Below are positions 34,973 through 43,308 of a DNA stretch of 64,000 bases, piece by piece. The position numbers and the translations under genes were made by a program. Below the pieces are notes generated by a model, which was not told the origin of the DNA, searched no databases, and saw only the letters and a program-made list of their open reading frames with translations. Origin of the DNA: Chryseobacterium sp. KACC 21268 (GTDB lineage Bacteria; Bacteroidota; Bacteroidia; Flavobacteriales; Weeksellaceae); contig CP117875.1 of assembly GCA_028736075.1 (NCBI GenBank), positions 2,480,001-2,544,000 of the forward strand. The letters are read 5' to 3'. The stretch's first letter is position 1. Each line of letters opens with the position of its first letter.

Positions 34973-36541
34973 CTATTTTGAATCCAGGTATTTTTTAAGG
35001 TCAGAAATGCTTTTTACTGTCAATTCCTCTGCCTGTTTTTTCCGCATCATCAGGGCATAAGAATTATTAAAACCAAGCGGTTCCAACCATTGAATTCCGT
35101 ATTGTTTCCTGAATTCTGAATCTACAAATTTATACGTTTTATCGGCACTTTGCGAAACGTTTTGGATGGATTTTGGTGATGGTTTTAATAAAACTAAAAG
35201 TCCCGTTCCTGTATATTCAGGGTAAAAATCGATGGCATCGTTCATCAGAGCATCGAAACAGATTTTCGTTCCGCCCAATCCGGTTTTGGTTTCCACTTTA
35301 TAATTAGTGTAGCCTTCAATCAGTAATTTATACATTTCTGTCAGAATGTACTGCTCGCCGAAAATCTTTGAACCGATTCGAACTGTTCCCGAATTTCCGT
35401 TTCTGGAAGGTCTGTACAGTTTATTTTTCATTAAAAAATCCTTGGCAATTTTTTCAGGCGTTTGGTTAAGATAATCTGAACGGTAATTCAAATCGGTCAT
35501 TATTGAATCGTTGAATTTTCCTGCAACTAAGTTCAAAGTTTTTTCCAGTTCAGGAAATTTCTCCAAAGTTTTCGTCTTGATTATCGGTGCCGCAAAATAG
35601 GGTGGAAAAATCTTTTTATCATCCTTCAAAACATACAAATCGAATGCTTTGATTCTGCCGTCTGTAGAATATCCGCTGATTAAATCCAACTCATTTTCGT
35701 AAGCGGCTTTGTACATCACGGCATCATTCACAACTTTAGGATTGACATTCAAACCATACACGGAACGCAAACCTAAATCTCCGTCCTGTCTTCCCATAAA
35801 TTCTGGTGTAAAGCCTGCTTTTAACTTATTTTTATCTGAGACGGAATTTATTAAATAAACAACTCCAAATACCAGTAAAACTGCAGGAATAATGTATTTT
35901 AATTTCTTTAAAAACTGATAGCCGGATTTCTGCAGAACAGCAATCGTCTGGTCGAGCAAAATCGCCAATAGTGCTGCAGGAATGGCACCTGCCAAAATCA
36001 TATTGCTGTTGTTTAAAGAAATTCCACCGAAGATAAATTCACCCAGACCACCAGCTGCAACAAATGAAGCCAGGGTCGCCACACCAACATTGATAACTGC
36101 AGCGGTGCGAATTCCTGCAATAATTACAGGCATTGCCAATGGAAGTTCAACTTTGAAAAGCATTTGTTTCCGGTTCATTCCCATAGCTTTTGCCGCTTCG
36201 ATGACTGTTGGATTAACTCCTGTAATTCCGGTGAAAGTATTTCTGATAATCGGTAAAAGGGCGTAAATCAACAAAGCAACGATGGCCGGAGTTGCGCCGA
36301 TTCCAAATGTTGGAATCATAAAACCTAATAAAGCGATACTTGGAATGGTCTGTAAAATCCCGGCAAAACCAAGAATAGGATTTGATAATTTTCTTTTTCG
36401 GGCAATCAAAATTCCCAGTGGTAAACCGACGATAATTGCTAAAATTAAAGACAGAAAAGTCAAGCCCAAGTGCTGTATAACCTGAGTCAGTAACTTTTCG
36501 TGCTGCTCGATGACGAACTGCCAAAGACTTTGCTGCGTCAT
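34973..36541 (-). CDS. EgtU/OpuC-like ABC permease fused to a circularly permuted binding domain
   Basis: In 522 residues, a ProW-type permease (residues 1-210, five or six helices, EAA loop at EAAKAMGMNRKQ 115-126) is joined through an extra helix (KYIIPAVLLVFGVVYLINS, 215-233) to an OpuAC-family solute-binding domain. The binding domain is permuted. The usual second half comes first (FTPEF 244, STDGR 292, FPPY 312) and the usual first half last (GSKIFGEQ 390, YPEYTGTG 440, EPLGFNNSYA 487). Single-chain permease-binding fusions include the ergothioneine importer EgtU and betaine systems. Its place with egtB/egtD favours ergothioneine. It overlaps the ATPase gene by 4 nt. Confidence 0.88.
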   Translation of the reverse strand: MTQQSLWQFVIEQHEKLLTQVIQHLGLTFLSLILAIIVGLPLGILIARKRKLSNPILGFAGILQTIPSIALLGFMIPTFGIGATPAIVALLIYALLPIIRNTFTGITGVNPTVIEAAKAMGMNRKQMLFKVELPLAMPVIIAGIRTAAVINVGVATLASFVAAGGLGEFIFGGISLNNSNMILAGAIPAALLAILLDQTIAVLQKSGYQFLKKLKYIIPAVLLVFGVVYLINSVSDKNKLKAGFTPEFMGRQDGDLGLRSVYGLNVNPKVVNDAVMYKAAYENELDLISGYSTDGRIKAFDLYVLKDDKKIFPPYFAAPIIKTKTLEKFPELEKTLNLVAGKFNDSIMTDLNYRSDYLNQTPEKIAKDFLMKNKLYRPSRNGNSGTVRIGSKIFGEQYILTEMYKLLIEGYTNYKVETKTGLGGTKICFDALMNDAIDFYPEYTGTGLLVLLKPSPKSIQNVSQSADKTYKFVDSEFRKQYGIQWLEPLGFNNSYALMMRKKQAEELTVKSISDLKKYLDSK

Positions 36542-37458
36542 ACGATTTGTAATTTTCGGTAGTCGTTGAATGCCTTAATCAAAATTTCATAAGCATCTGT
36601 GTTTTTATGGTCAGAACTTAATTTCTGTAAAGCATTCCAGACGCTGGTTTCTTCTGTAAATTGAAATTCATTGATTAAATTCTTTGAATCAATGAAGGAT
36701 TTGACATTATTCAAACTTGCGACTTTGTACTCCAATAAAAGTCTGTTTTCGGCAAAAAAATCCTTTACAAAATCATTCTTGGGACGATATAATATTTCTT
36801 GTGGAGTTCCAGTCTGAATAATTTTTCCCTTATCCATTAAACAGATTCTTTGTCCCAGCTCAAAAGCTTCCTGAACGTCGTGCGTGACAAGAATAATCGT
36901 TTTATTTTTAAGTTCTTCCAGCGATTTGAATTCCGAATGAATATCAGCCTTTGTAATATTATCCAGAGCTCCGAAAGGTTCGTCCATCAACAGAATTGGC
37001 GAATTGGCAATCAAAGCACGGGCAATTCCCACTCTCTGCTGTTGGCCACCACTTAATTCGTTGGGAAAACGGAAAAGTACATCTTCAGGAAGGTGAAGTT
37101 TGTGCAGGAGCTCTTCTGTTCTGTTTTGAATTTTTTGCGTGTCCCATTTTAATAATTCCGGAACAACGGCGATGTTTTGCTTAATCGTATAATGCGGAAA
37201 CAATCCGGAATGTTGCATCACGAAACCTATTCCCATTCTCAGCTCTTCCACTTTTTGGTCACGGATATTTTTTCCGTCAATCAAAATATTTCCCGAATCT
37301 GCTTCTATCAGGCGGTTAATCATTTTCAAAGTGGTTGTTTTTCCGCAACCACTCGTTCCCAAGAGCACCAATATCTCTTTATCATTGGCCTGAAAAGAAA
37401 TATTATCCACTGCTGGTTTTCCGCTGAAAATTTTTGAAACCGAATCTACTGTAATCAT
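36538..37458 (-). CDS. ABC transporter ATPase (EgtV/OpuCA-like)
   Basis: This 306-residue ATPase has Walker A GTSGCGKTT (34-42), Q-loop VMQHSG (80-85), signature LSGGQQQ (135-141), Walker B LLMDEP (156-161) and a switch His in THDVQEAF. A C-terminal extension from about 240 lacks recognisable tandem CBS domains, unlike typical OpuAA. It is the energising partner of the fused permease/binding protein encoded next (4-nt overlap). It starts 6 nt after egtB, so transport and synthesis genes form one operon. Confidence 0.9.
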   Translation of the reverse strand: MITVDSVSKIFSGKPAVDNISFQANDKEILVLLGTSGCGKTTTLKMINRLIEADSGNILIDGKNIRDQKVEELRMGIGFVMQHSGLFPHYTIKQNIAVVPELLKWDTQKIQNRTEELLHKLHLPEDVLFRFPNELSGGQQQRVGIARALIANSPILLMDEPFGALDNITKADIHSEFKSLEELKNKTIILVTHDVQEAFELGQRICLMDKGKIIQTGTPQEILYRPKNDFVKDFFAENRLLLEYKVASLNNVKSFIDSKNLINEFQFTEETSVWNALQKLSSDHKNTDAYEILIKAFNDYRKLQIV

Positions 37459-37464
37459 AAGAAG

Positions 37465-38655
37465 TTATTGAGCAAGTCTGATTCCGGTAAACTGCCACTT
37501 TAAGCCGGTCTGAAAGAAGTTGCGGTATGTATTTCTGCTGTGTCCGCTTGGCGTTGCATCTGAAGCGCCACGCAAAACCATTTGATTGACCATAAATTTG
37601 CCATTGTACTCTCCTACTGCGCCGGCTTCTTTTTTAAATCCTGGGTAAGGCAGATAGGCAGAGTTCGTCCACTCCCAACGGCTTCCCCACTCAAAATGAT
37701 TGGAGGCAACTTCCCACTCAGCTTCGGTTGGCAGACGCATTCCCTTCCAGGAGGCGAAGGCTGAAGCTTCATAAAAGTTGATGTGACAAACGGCATCATT
37801 TAAATCTAATTCCTGAAGTCCATTTAAAGTATAATTCATCCATTGCCCGTCAATCAAATGCCAGTACAGAGGAGATTTAGCTTCATTCTGTTTCACCCAA
37901 TCCCAGCCTTCGGCGTGCCAATATCTGAAATCATCGTAGCCTCCAGCTTCCATAAATTCTAAATATTCCTGGTTTGAAACTAAACGGTCAGCAATTTTAA
38001 AATCATTAAGATACACTTTATGTCTTCCCAGTTCATTATCAAAACTGAATCCTTCTCCTTGAAAACCGATTTCATAAACTCCTTCATCAAAGTGAATCAT
38101 TTCGATAGTTTCAGAATGTTCTTTCTTCGAAATATCTTCACTTTTATACGCCGGAAAAAGCGGATTGTGACCTAATATATATTTGATATCTGTTAACAAC
38201 AATTCCTGATGTTGCTGCTCGTGATTGAGACCAAGTTCGAGTAAAGGTTTGATTTCTTCCGTTAAATATTCGCTTTGGAGGAATGCATCCATTTGCTCAT
38301 CAACATATTTTCTGTATTGATAAATGTCAGAAACGGAAGGACGGCTCAAATTTCCTCTGTCGGTACGGATAACTCTTGCGCCAATTGTTTCATAATAACT
38401 GTTGAAAACAAAGTTATACTGAGCATCAAAAACCTGATAACCGGGAAAATTGGGTTCCAAAATGAAAGTCTCGAAAAACCAGGTCGTGTGACCCAAATGC
38501 CATTTCGGTGGACTTACATCGACGATTGGCTGAACCACATAATCCTCAATTTCCAGAGGCTCGCAGATTTTAACGGAATGATTTCTAATCTCTGAATATT
38601 TTTCTGCCCAATTGGTTATGGAATTCGATTTTGTAAGAACGGAATTTTGTTTCAT
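37465..38655 (-). CDS. egtB: Ergothioneine biosynthesis sulfoxide synthase EgtB
   Basis: EgtB is the iron enzyme that joins hercynine to a cysteine thiol with O2, forming a sulfoxide. The 396-residue protein has the N-terminal DinB-like iron domain with the three-His site His56 (WHLGH), His145 and His149 (NHEQQHQE). NSYYET (85-90) provides conserved tyrosines. A C-terminal FGE-sulfatase domain has RLPTEAEWE and NTYRNFFQ. No egtA or egtC is nearby, so the donor may be free cysteine. The ATG at 38655 is chosen, 17 nt after egtD; a frame opening at 38688 would overlap egtD. Confidence 0.92.
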   Translation of the reverse strand: MKQNSVLTKSNSITNWAEKYSEIRNHSVKICEPLEIEDYVVQPIVDVSPPKWHLGHTTWFFETFILEPNFPGYQVFDAQYNFVFNSYYETIGARVIRTDRGNLSRPSVSDIYQYRKYVDEQMDAFLQSEYLTEEIKPLLELGLNHEQQHQELLLTDIKYILGHNPLFPAYKSEDISKKEHSETIEMIHFDEGVYEIGFQGEGFSFDNELGRHKVYLNDFKIADRLVSNQEYLEFMEAGGYDDFRYWHAEGWDWVKQNEAKSPLYWHLIDGQWMNYTLNGLQELDLNDAVCHINFYEASAFASWKGMRLPTEAEWEVASNHFEWGSRWEWTNSAYLPYPGFKKEAGAVGEYNGKFMVNQMVLRGASDATPSGHSRNTYRNFFQTGLKWQFTGIRLAQ

Positions 38656-38672
38656 TGGAGTTAAATTTAAAA

Positions 38673-39656
38673 TTAAAGAACTTGCCAAATAGAATCTACA
38701 AACCAGTTTTTGGAATCGGTAATCTCATCAATGATATGAAATTTTGCATCTCTGGCGAGTTTGCTGATGTCATCCTGAGAAAATTTTTGTGAGATTTCCA
38801 TATCGATCAATTCATTTTCTTCGAAGCGAAAAATCTGGTTTCCGATATGTACATTTTGTTCCGTCAAACTCACAAGATAACTTTTGCAAGCTCCTGAAAT
38901 CGGGTCGTAGGTTTGGTAATGCTGGAAATTCAAAACATCGAAATCCGCTTCCAGTTCACGGTTCATTCTGATAAGAAGATTAAGATTGAACGATGACGTG
39001 ATTCCTGCTTCATCATTGTAGGCATCAAGAATGGTTTGTGGATTTTTCTTCAAATCGAAACCAATCAGGAGAATGTCGCCACGATTGAGTTTTCTTCTCA
39101 GTTCTCTGCAAAAATGGTAAGATTCTCCCATATCCATATTGCCGATGTTGCCACCCAAAAACAAAACCACTTTTCGTCTTTGCGAAATGGTCATCGCCTT
39201 GTCAAGCATATCAAAATAATCGCCTTCCAAGGTGATGACATCCAACTCGGGCAAATCTCTGCTGAATTTTTCACTTAATTCATCTAAGATATGTCCCGAA
39301 ATATCAATTGGCATATAAGTAAAGTCGATATTTTTTTTGGTCAAATGCTCCAGCAGATAACTGGATTTCATCGCATCGCCGGCTCCCAATTCTATCAAGT
39401 CGAAAGGCTCATCATCTATCAAAATACTTTTTGTTAGCAACTCAGTTTTATTTTTAAAAATATCTAGCTCGCAATTGGTGAGATAGTAGTCGGACATATT
39501 CATAATCTGTTGAAAAAGCCTGTCGCCTGCCTCGTCATAAAAATATTTTGAATGTAATTTTTTCGGACTGCTGTTCAAGCCTTCCAGAACGTCCGCCAGA
39601 AAAGTTTCCTTGGAATCGTTTTGCGTCTGAAACTCTGTTTCCACCTGTGAATTCAT
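38673..39656 (-). CDS. egtD: L-histidine N-alpha-methyltransferase EgtD
   Basis: EgtD trimethylates histidine to hercynine, the first step of ergothioneine synthesis. In 327 residues it shows YFYDEAGDRLFQQI near residue 38, YYLTNCELDI, the SAM-binding IELGAGDAMKSSYLL near residue 88, LFLGGNIGNMD near residue 170 and the C-terminal MEISQKFS, where Glu and Ser correspond to the histidine-binding residues of EgtD. It is the first gene of the egtD-egtB-ABC-lyase operon. The promoter must lie in the short stretch that also contains a decayed alcohol dehydrogenase tail. Confidence 0.94.
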   Translation of the reverse strand: MNSQVETEFQTQNDSKETFLADVLEGLNSSPKKLHSKYFYDEAGDRLFQQIMNMSDYYLTNCELDIFKNKTELLTKSILIDDEPFDLIELGAGDAMKSSYLLEHLTKKNIDFTYMPIDISGHILDELSEKFSRDLPELDVITLEGDYFDMLDKAMTISQRRKVVLFLGGNIGNMDMGESYHFCRELRRKLNRGDILLIGFDLKKNPQTILDAYNDEAGITSSFNLNLLIRMNRELEADFDVLNFQHYQTYDPISGACKSYLVSLTEQNVHIGNQIFRFEENELIDMEISQKFSQDDISKLARDAKFHIIDEITDSKNWFVDSIWQVL

Positions 39657-39977
39657 AAATCTTGTTTTTTGGTTTTTAAGGAACTACAACTATCTTGCCG
39701 CCAGCGGAATTGGATTCCATAAAATGGTGAGCTTCCACAAATTCTTCTGTTTTGAAGTCTTAGTTTTTAAAATGGGAAAGGCTTATTTAACTATTTATAA
39801 TAAATCTTAAAGTATATGCCTAAATTATTTAGCAATTTTTAATTATAATTACATTATTTGAATTTTAAAAGAATTATTTTTAAGCACTTGCAAAATGAGA
39901 CTAAGAATTCTCTTAAGCAGTCAACAAAAAAGAGGACTAATATTATATAATTATAGCCCAGATTATAAAAACCAACT
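39657..39977. other. 321-bp spacer upstream of egtD with a pseudogene tail
   Basis: Divergent gap between egtD and a retropepsin-like gene. It holds an alcohol dehydrogenase remnant (39676-39759) and otherwise AT-rich sequence. I find no clear TAnnTTTG in either direction. Confidence 0.5.
39676..39759 (-). pseudogene. C-terminal remnant of a zinc-type alcohol dehydrogenase/quinone oxidoreductase
   Basis: On the minus strand a 27-codon frame between two stops encodes EEFVEAHHFMESNSAGGKI followed by VVVP and stop. This is the typical C-terminal end of MDR-family alcohol dehydrogenases. There is no start codon, and the rest of the gene is missing, so it is a deletion scar just upstream of egtD. 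Confidence 0.7.
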
Positions 39978-40820
39978 ATGAAAACATCAGTATTTACCTT
40001 TAGCATTTTTCTTGTATTTATATCATTATCTTTAAGAACGAGCGCACAAATTCCATTCGAGATCAATAGTAATGGGCACATTATTATCAAGGCAAAAATT
40101 AACGATGTGGAAGGAAAATTCATTCTTGATACAGGAGCAGGCCTCAATGCTGTATTCACAAAATTCTCCAATAAAATCAAGAATGAAAAGACCCCTAATT
40201 TTTTTGTAGGACACAGGGCAACTGGTGAAGAATTGAATGTTGACCTCTACAACGCAAAAAGTATGGTAGTCAACAATCAAAAATTTAATGATCAGCAATA
40301 CACGATTGTAGATTTGGAATTTGGAGATATTGATGGGATGATCTCACTGCAACCGTTCAGAAATACACCTATTACGATCGACTATAACCAAAAAAAAATC
40401 CTTTTCAACAAATCTACTAAAGGGGAAAAAAGCATTGAGATCCAAGTAGCAGATTATGCAGGGAAAGCTATCGATATCTTTACCTACATTGACTTGAATG
40501 ACACTGTGAAGATCCAAACATTGCTAGACAGCGGTGCTGGAAAAAATTCCTTTTGGTTCAGTTCTAAGCTGATGGAAGTTATGGCTTTGAACAAAGCAGA
40601 TTTTAAATCAGTTCCTATTAAAAGCGATTTCAAGAAGGAAAACAATTATTACATCGGAAAACTATCAAAAATAAATACAACAAATAAACAACGTAAGGTG
40701 GAAAATTTGAACGTCGCCTTCGTAGATGGATTGATCTATGAAGGTAAGACAAGCATAGATTGGCTGGGTTCAGTTTTGACCATTGATATTGCCAAGAAGA
40801 AAATATTCATCGTAGATTAA
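39978..40820 (+). CDS. Exported retropepsin-like aspartyl protease-fold protein
   Basis: This 280-residue protein has a signal peptide (FSIFLVFISLSLRTSAQ, residues 8-24). Two aspartyl-protease-like lobes follow, each with an active-site-type motif: FILDTGAG near residue 50 and LLDSGAG near residue 180. This fits the Asp_protease_2 group, probably periplasmic and acting as a single chain. Substrate unknown. It stands alone. Confidence 0.83.
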   Translation: MKTSVFTFSIFLVFISLSLRTSAQIPFEINSNGHIIIKAKINDVEGKFILDTGAGLNAVFTKFSNKIKNEKTPNFFVGHRATGEELNVDLYNAKSMVVNNQKFNDQQYTIVDLEFGDIDGMISLQPFRNTPITIDYNQKKILFNKSTKGEKSIEIQVADYAGKAIDIFTYIDLNDTVKIQTLLDSGAGKNSFWFSSKLMEVMALNKADFKSVPIKSDFKKENNYYIGKLSKINTTNKQRKVENLNVAFVDGLIYEGKTSIDWLGSVLTIDIAKKKIFIVD

Positions 40821-40858
40821 AAGCATTTTTAGCATTAGGCAATTAAGAGATTTGAATC

Positions 40859-40978
40859 TTGGATAAAAATACGACTCGAAGCAAAGAATTGATTCTTATA
40901 AACGACTCTAAAGTCCAAACGATAAAAGTTTTTTTACCCCAAGAATTTGATGAACGACCGGAAATTTTCAAAAATTAG
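40859..40978 (+). CDS. Possible 39-residue small protein
   Basis: A TTG-initiated frame encodes a charged peptide (SKELILINDSK, then IKVFLPQEFDERPEIFKN). Composition looks protein-like and the frame fills most of the gap before the cupin gene. It may instead be the tail of a decayed gene. No homologue recognised. Confidence 0.22.
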   Translation: MDKNTTRSKELILINDSKVQTIKVFLPQEFDERPEIFKN

Positions 40979-41031
40979 TAGCTACAAACTAAAATTTTAA
41001 AATCACTTTTTCACTTCTTTATATATCAAAA

Positions 41032-41472
41032 ATGGAAAAATCAAAGCAATACATAGTAACCGCAGTGATCAGCATAATGACGTATCAATCTCTATCAGCA
41101 CAAAAGGTGTCGGCAAAGCAAGAACAACCCGTTTACACCATAGAAAATTGTGTGAATGCGTTTGATCTGTCAAGGACCAAGGAAACTAAATCAGGCTTTC
41201 AATATTGGTTTGCGGATAAAAATTTCACGCAAGAGAATACGCTGAAGATGAGCATTGTGGCGCCTGGAAAATCCACACACCCGCCCCATCGTCATCCTGA
41301 GGAGGAATTATTTTATATTCTTGAGGGAACAGCAACATTTTATCTGGACGGTAAAACGGTTGAAGTGAGGCCAAATACAAGTTTATACTGTCCTCCTAAT
41401 TCTGAACATGGCATCAGTAATTCCGGAATAAACGATTTAAAGTATCTGGTCATTAAAAAGGATCTGCGTTAA
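41032..41472 (+). CDS. Exported cupin-domain protein
   Basis: This 146-residue protein has a signal peptide (VTAVISIMTYQSLSAQ, residues 9-24). A single cupin barrel follows, with metal-binding motif HPPHRHPEEELFYILEG near residue 83 and the second motif CPPNSEHGISNSG near residue 123. The His-His-Glu-His set suggests it binds a divalent metal. The enzymatic role, if any, is unknown. Confidence 0.85.
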   Translation: MEKSKQYIVTAVISIMTYQSLSAQKVSAKQEQPVYTIENCVNAFDLSRTKETKSGFQYWFADKNFTQENTLKMSIVAPGKSTHPPHRHPEEELFYILEGTATFYLDGKTVEVRPNTSLYCPPNSEHGISNSGINDLKYLVIKKDLR

Positions 41473-41493
41473 TATTAGTACTATAAAAAATCA

Positions 41494-42012
41494 ATGTCAA
41501 TGATAACAATAATAAAGGGAGATATCACAAAAGTGAGTGCGGATGCCATTGTAAATGCTGCAAATTCGTCATTGCTTGGAGGCGGAGGTGTTGACGGTGC
41601 AATCCATAAAGCAGGCGGTCCAGAAATTCTGGAAGACTGCAGAAAGATCATCGCGAGAGAAGGTGGCTGTAGGACTGGACAGGCTGTAATTACTACTGCA
41701 GGCAGGTTGCCAGCAAAATATGTGATCCATACAGTTGGACCGGTGTGGAATGATGGGTTTTCAAATGAAAAAGAAAAGCTGAAGAACTGCTACCAAAACT
41801 CATTATCTCTGGCTGTGGAAAACCACTGTACATCTATAGCATTTCCAAATATCAGTACGGGTATCTACGGATATCCGAAAGAACAGGCTGCTGTTATCGC
41901 TATCAAAACGGTTAAAGATTTTTTAGACAACAATCCATTATTGGAAGTCATATTTGTTAGTTTTGATGATGAAAGTGAGCAGATTTTAAAATCAGTACTT
42001 AAAAATAACTGA
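41494..42012 (+). CDS. Macrodomain protein (YmdB-like ADP-ribose/O-acetyl-ADP-ribose hydrolase)
   Basis: This 172-residue protein is a stand-alone MacroD-type domain: [20 protein letters not shown] near residue 5, [14 protein letters not shown] near residue 27, the substrate-binding loop [14 protein letters not shown] near residue 122 and VIFVSFDDE near the end. These enzymes hydrolyse O-acetyl-ADP-ribose or remove ADP-ribose from proteins. The start may be 41494 or the next ATG two codons on. Confidence 0.93.
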   Translation: MSMITIIKGDITKVSADAIVNAANSSLLGGGGVDGAIHKAGGPEILEDCRKIIAREGGCRTGQAVITTAGRLPAKYVIHTVGPVWNDGFSNEKEKLKNCYQNSLSLAVENHCTSIAFPNISTGIYGYPKEQAAVIAIKTVKDFLDNNPLLEVIFVSFDDESEQILKSVLKNN

Positions 42013-42064
42013 CATCATTATTATCGCCAGCGATTTTAGTGACTTTAGTTATAAGATGAAAAAT

Positions 42065-42277
42065 TTACTTATCTATCCAAATGGCAAATTTTCCATTGCT
42101 TGAATATTTAAGACAAAGATCATCGGAATATTTGATTGCGCCCCTTAGGATAAATTGTAGAAATGCATCCGCTTCTTCGCGAATTTCAGGGACGATGTAT
42201 ACTTTTTTACCATCGATTGTTCCATCTGCATTATTGATTTGTTCCTTCTTATTTTGTAATGCTTCTTCGTAATTCAT
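42065..42277 (-). CDS. Small conserved-looking protein of unknown function
   Basis: The 70-residue product is charged and soluble, with no signal peptide and no motif I recognise. It reads MNYEEALQNKKEQI at the start and ends CLKYSSNGKFAIWIDK. The codon use and complete frame suggest it is real. It stands alone, convergent with the macrodomain gene. Confidence 0.65.
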   Translation of the reverse strand: MNYEEALQNKKEQINNADGTIDGKKVYIVPEIREEADAFLQFILRGAIKYSDDLCLKYSSNGKFAIWIDK

Positions 42278-42513
42278 AATGAATTTAGTTTTTAATTAAT
42301 AATACATCGTTTACTAGGTAGATACTATCAAAATGCAAACCCTTTTTAATCACTCATTGTAGGAGTTGCAGCACAACGAATTTTTCTTTCTAAAGATGAT
42401 GGCATAAATGACCTGCTCTGCGAAGGATAACTTTTATATTGCTTTTTGTCTATCAGCAAACAAATACATTATTCTTAATCATAAAACAACTATCTTTACT
42501 AAAATTTGTCAAA

Positions 42514-43308
42514 ATGAATATCCTTAAGAGAAATAATGTTATTGTACGTGGAAGCGGTAACGATATAATGATGTTTGCTCATGGATTTGGTTGCGACCAA
42601 AATATGTGGCGTTTTGTGTATCCCGCTTTTGAAGATCGCTACAAAATTATTCTGTTTGACCATGTGGGTGCCGGAAACTCTGACCTCTCAGCATATTCTT
42701 ATGAAAAGTACGACAATCTTGAAGGATATGCCACAGATATTATAGAAATAGCTAATGAATTAAATGTTAAAGACGGGATTTTTGTCGGACATTCTGTAAG
42801 TGCGATAATGGGACTCATAGCTGCCAATAAAGCGCCTGAGATTTTTAAAACTTTAATTTTGGTTAGTCCTTCCCCTTCTTATATCAACGATAAGGATTAC
42901 ATTGGCGGATTCAGCAAAAGCGAAATCAACGAACTCCTAGATTCTATGAACAAGAATCATTTGGGATGGTCTATGTCCATAGCGCCAGTCATTATGGGCA
43001 ATCCAGAGAGAGAAGAGCTCACGGAAGAACTTGCTAACAGCTTTTGCAAGACAGATCCGGAGATCGCTAAGCACTTTGCAAAGACAACCTTTCTGACAGA
43101 TAAACGGGAGATTTTAAAACACACCAAAGTCTCTGTTCTCATCTTACAGTGCAGCAGTGATATCATTGCCCCTGTAGAAGTAGGCCATTATATGAACAAG
43201 CAAATCCTCGGAAGTAAACTGGTTGTGATGGACGCTACAGGACATTGCCCCAACTTAAGTGCTCCAGAAGAGACCATCCGCTCGATTAACAATTTTCTAT
43301 ATGCCTAA
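42514..43308 (+). CDS. rsbQ: RsbQ-type alpha/beta hydrolase
   Basis: This 264-residue hydrolase is close to RsbQ, the cofactor hydrolase that activates the PAS-containing phosphatase RsbP in Bacillus energy stress, and to KAI2/D14 receptors. FAHGFGCDQNMWR lies near residue 20. The nucleophile is in FVGHSVSAIMGL near residue 93, the Asp in SSDIIAPVEVGHYM near residue 217 and the His in ATGHCPNLSAPEETI near residue 244. The ATG at 42514 fits the family start. Its end overlaps the PAS kinase by 8 nt, so the two proteins are probably made and act together. Confidence 0.93.
   Translation: MNILKRNNVIVRGSGNDIMMFAHGFGCDQNMWRFVYPAFEDRYKIILFDHVGAGNSDLSAYSYEKYDNLEGYATDIIEIANELNVKDGIFVGHSVSAIMGLIAANKAPEIFKTLILVSPSPSYINDKDYIGGFSKSEINELLDSMNKNHLGWSMSIAPVIMGNPEREELTEELANSFCKTDPEIAKHFAKTTFLTDKREILKHTKVSVLILQCSSDIIAPVEVGHYMNKQILGSKLVVMDATGHCPNLSAPEETIRSINNFLYA

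Noticed and set aside
39854..40180. 108-codon minus-strand frame over the start of the retropepsin-like gene
   Set aside because: It opposes a gene with a clear signal peptide and DTGAG motif; its own sequence shows no recognisable features.
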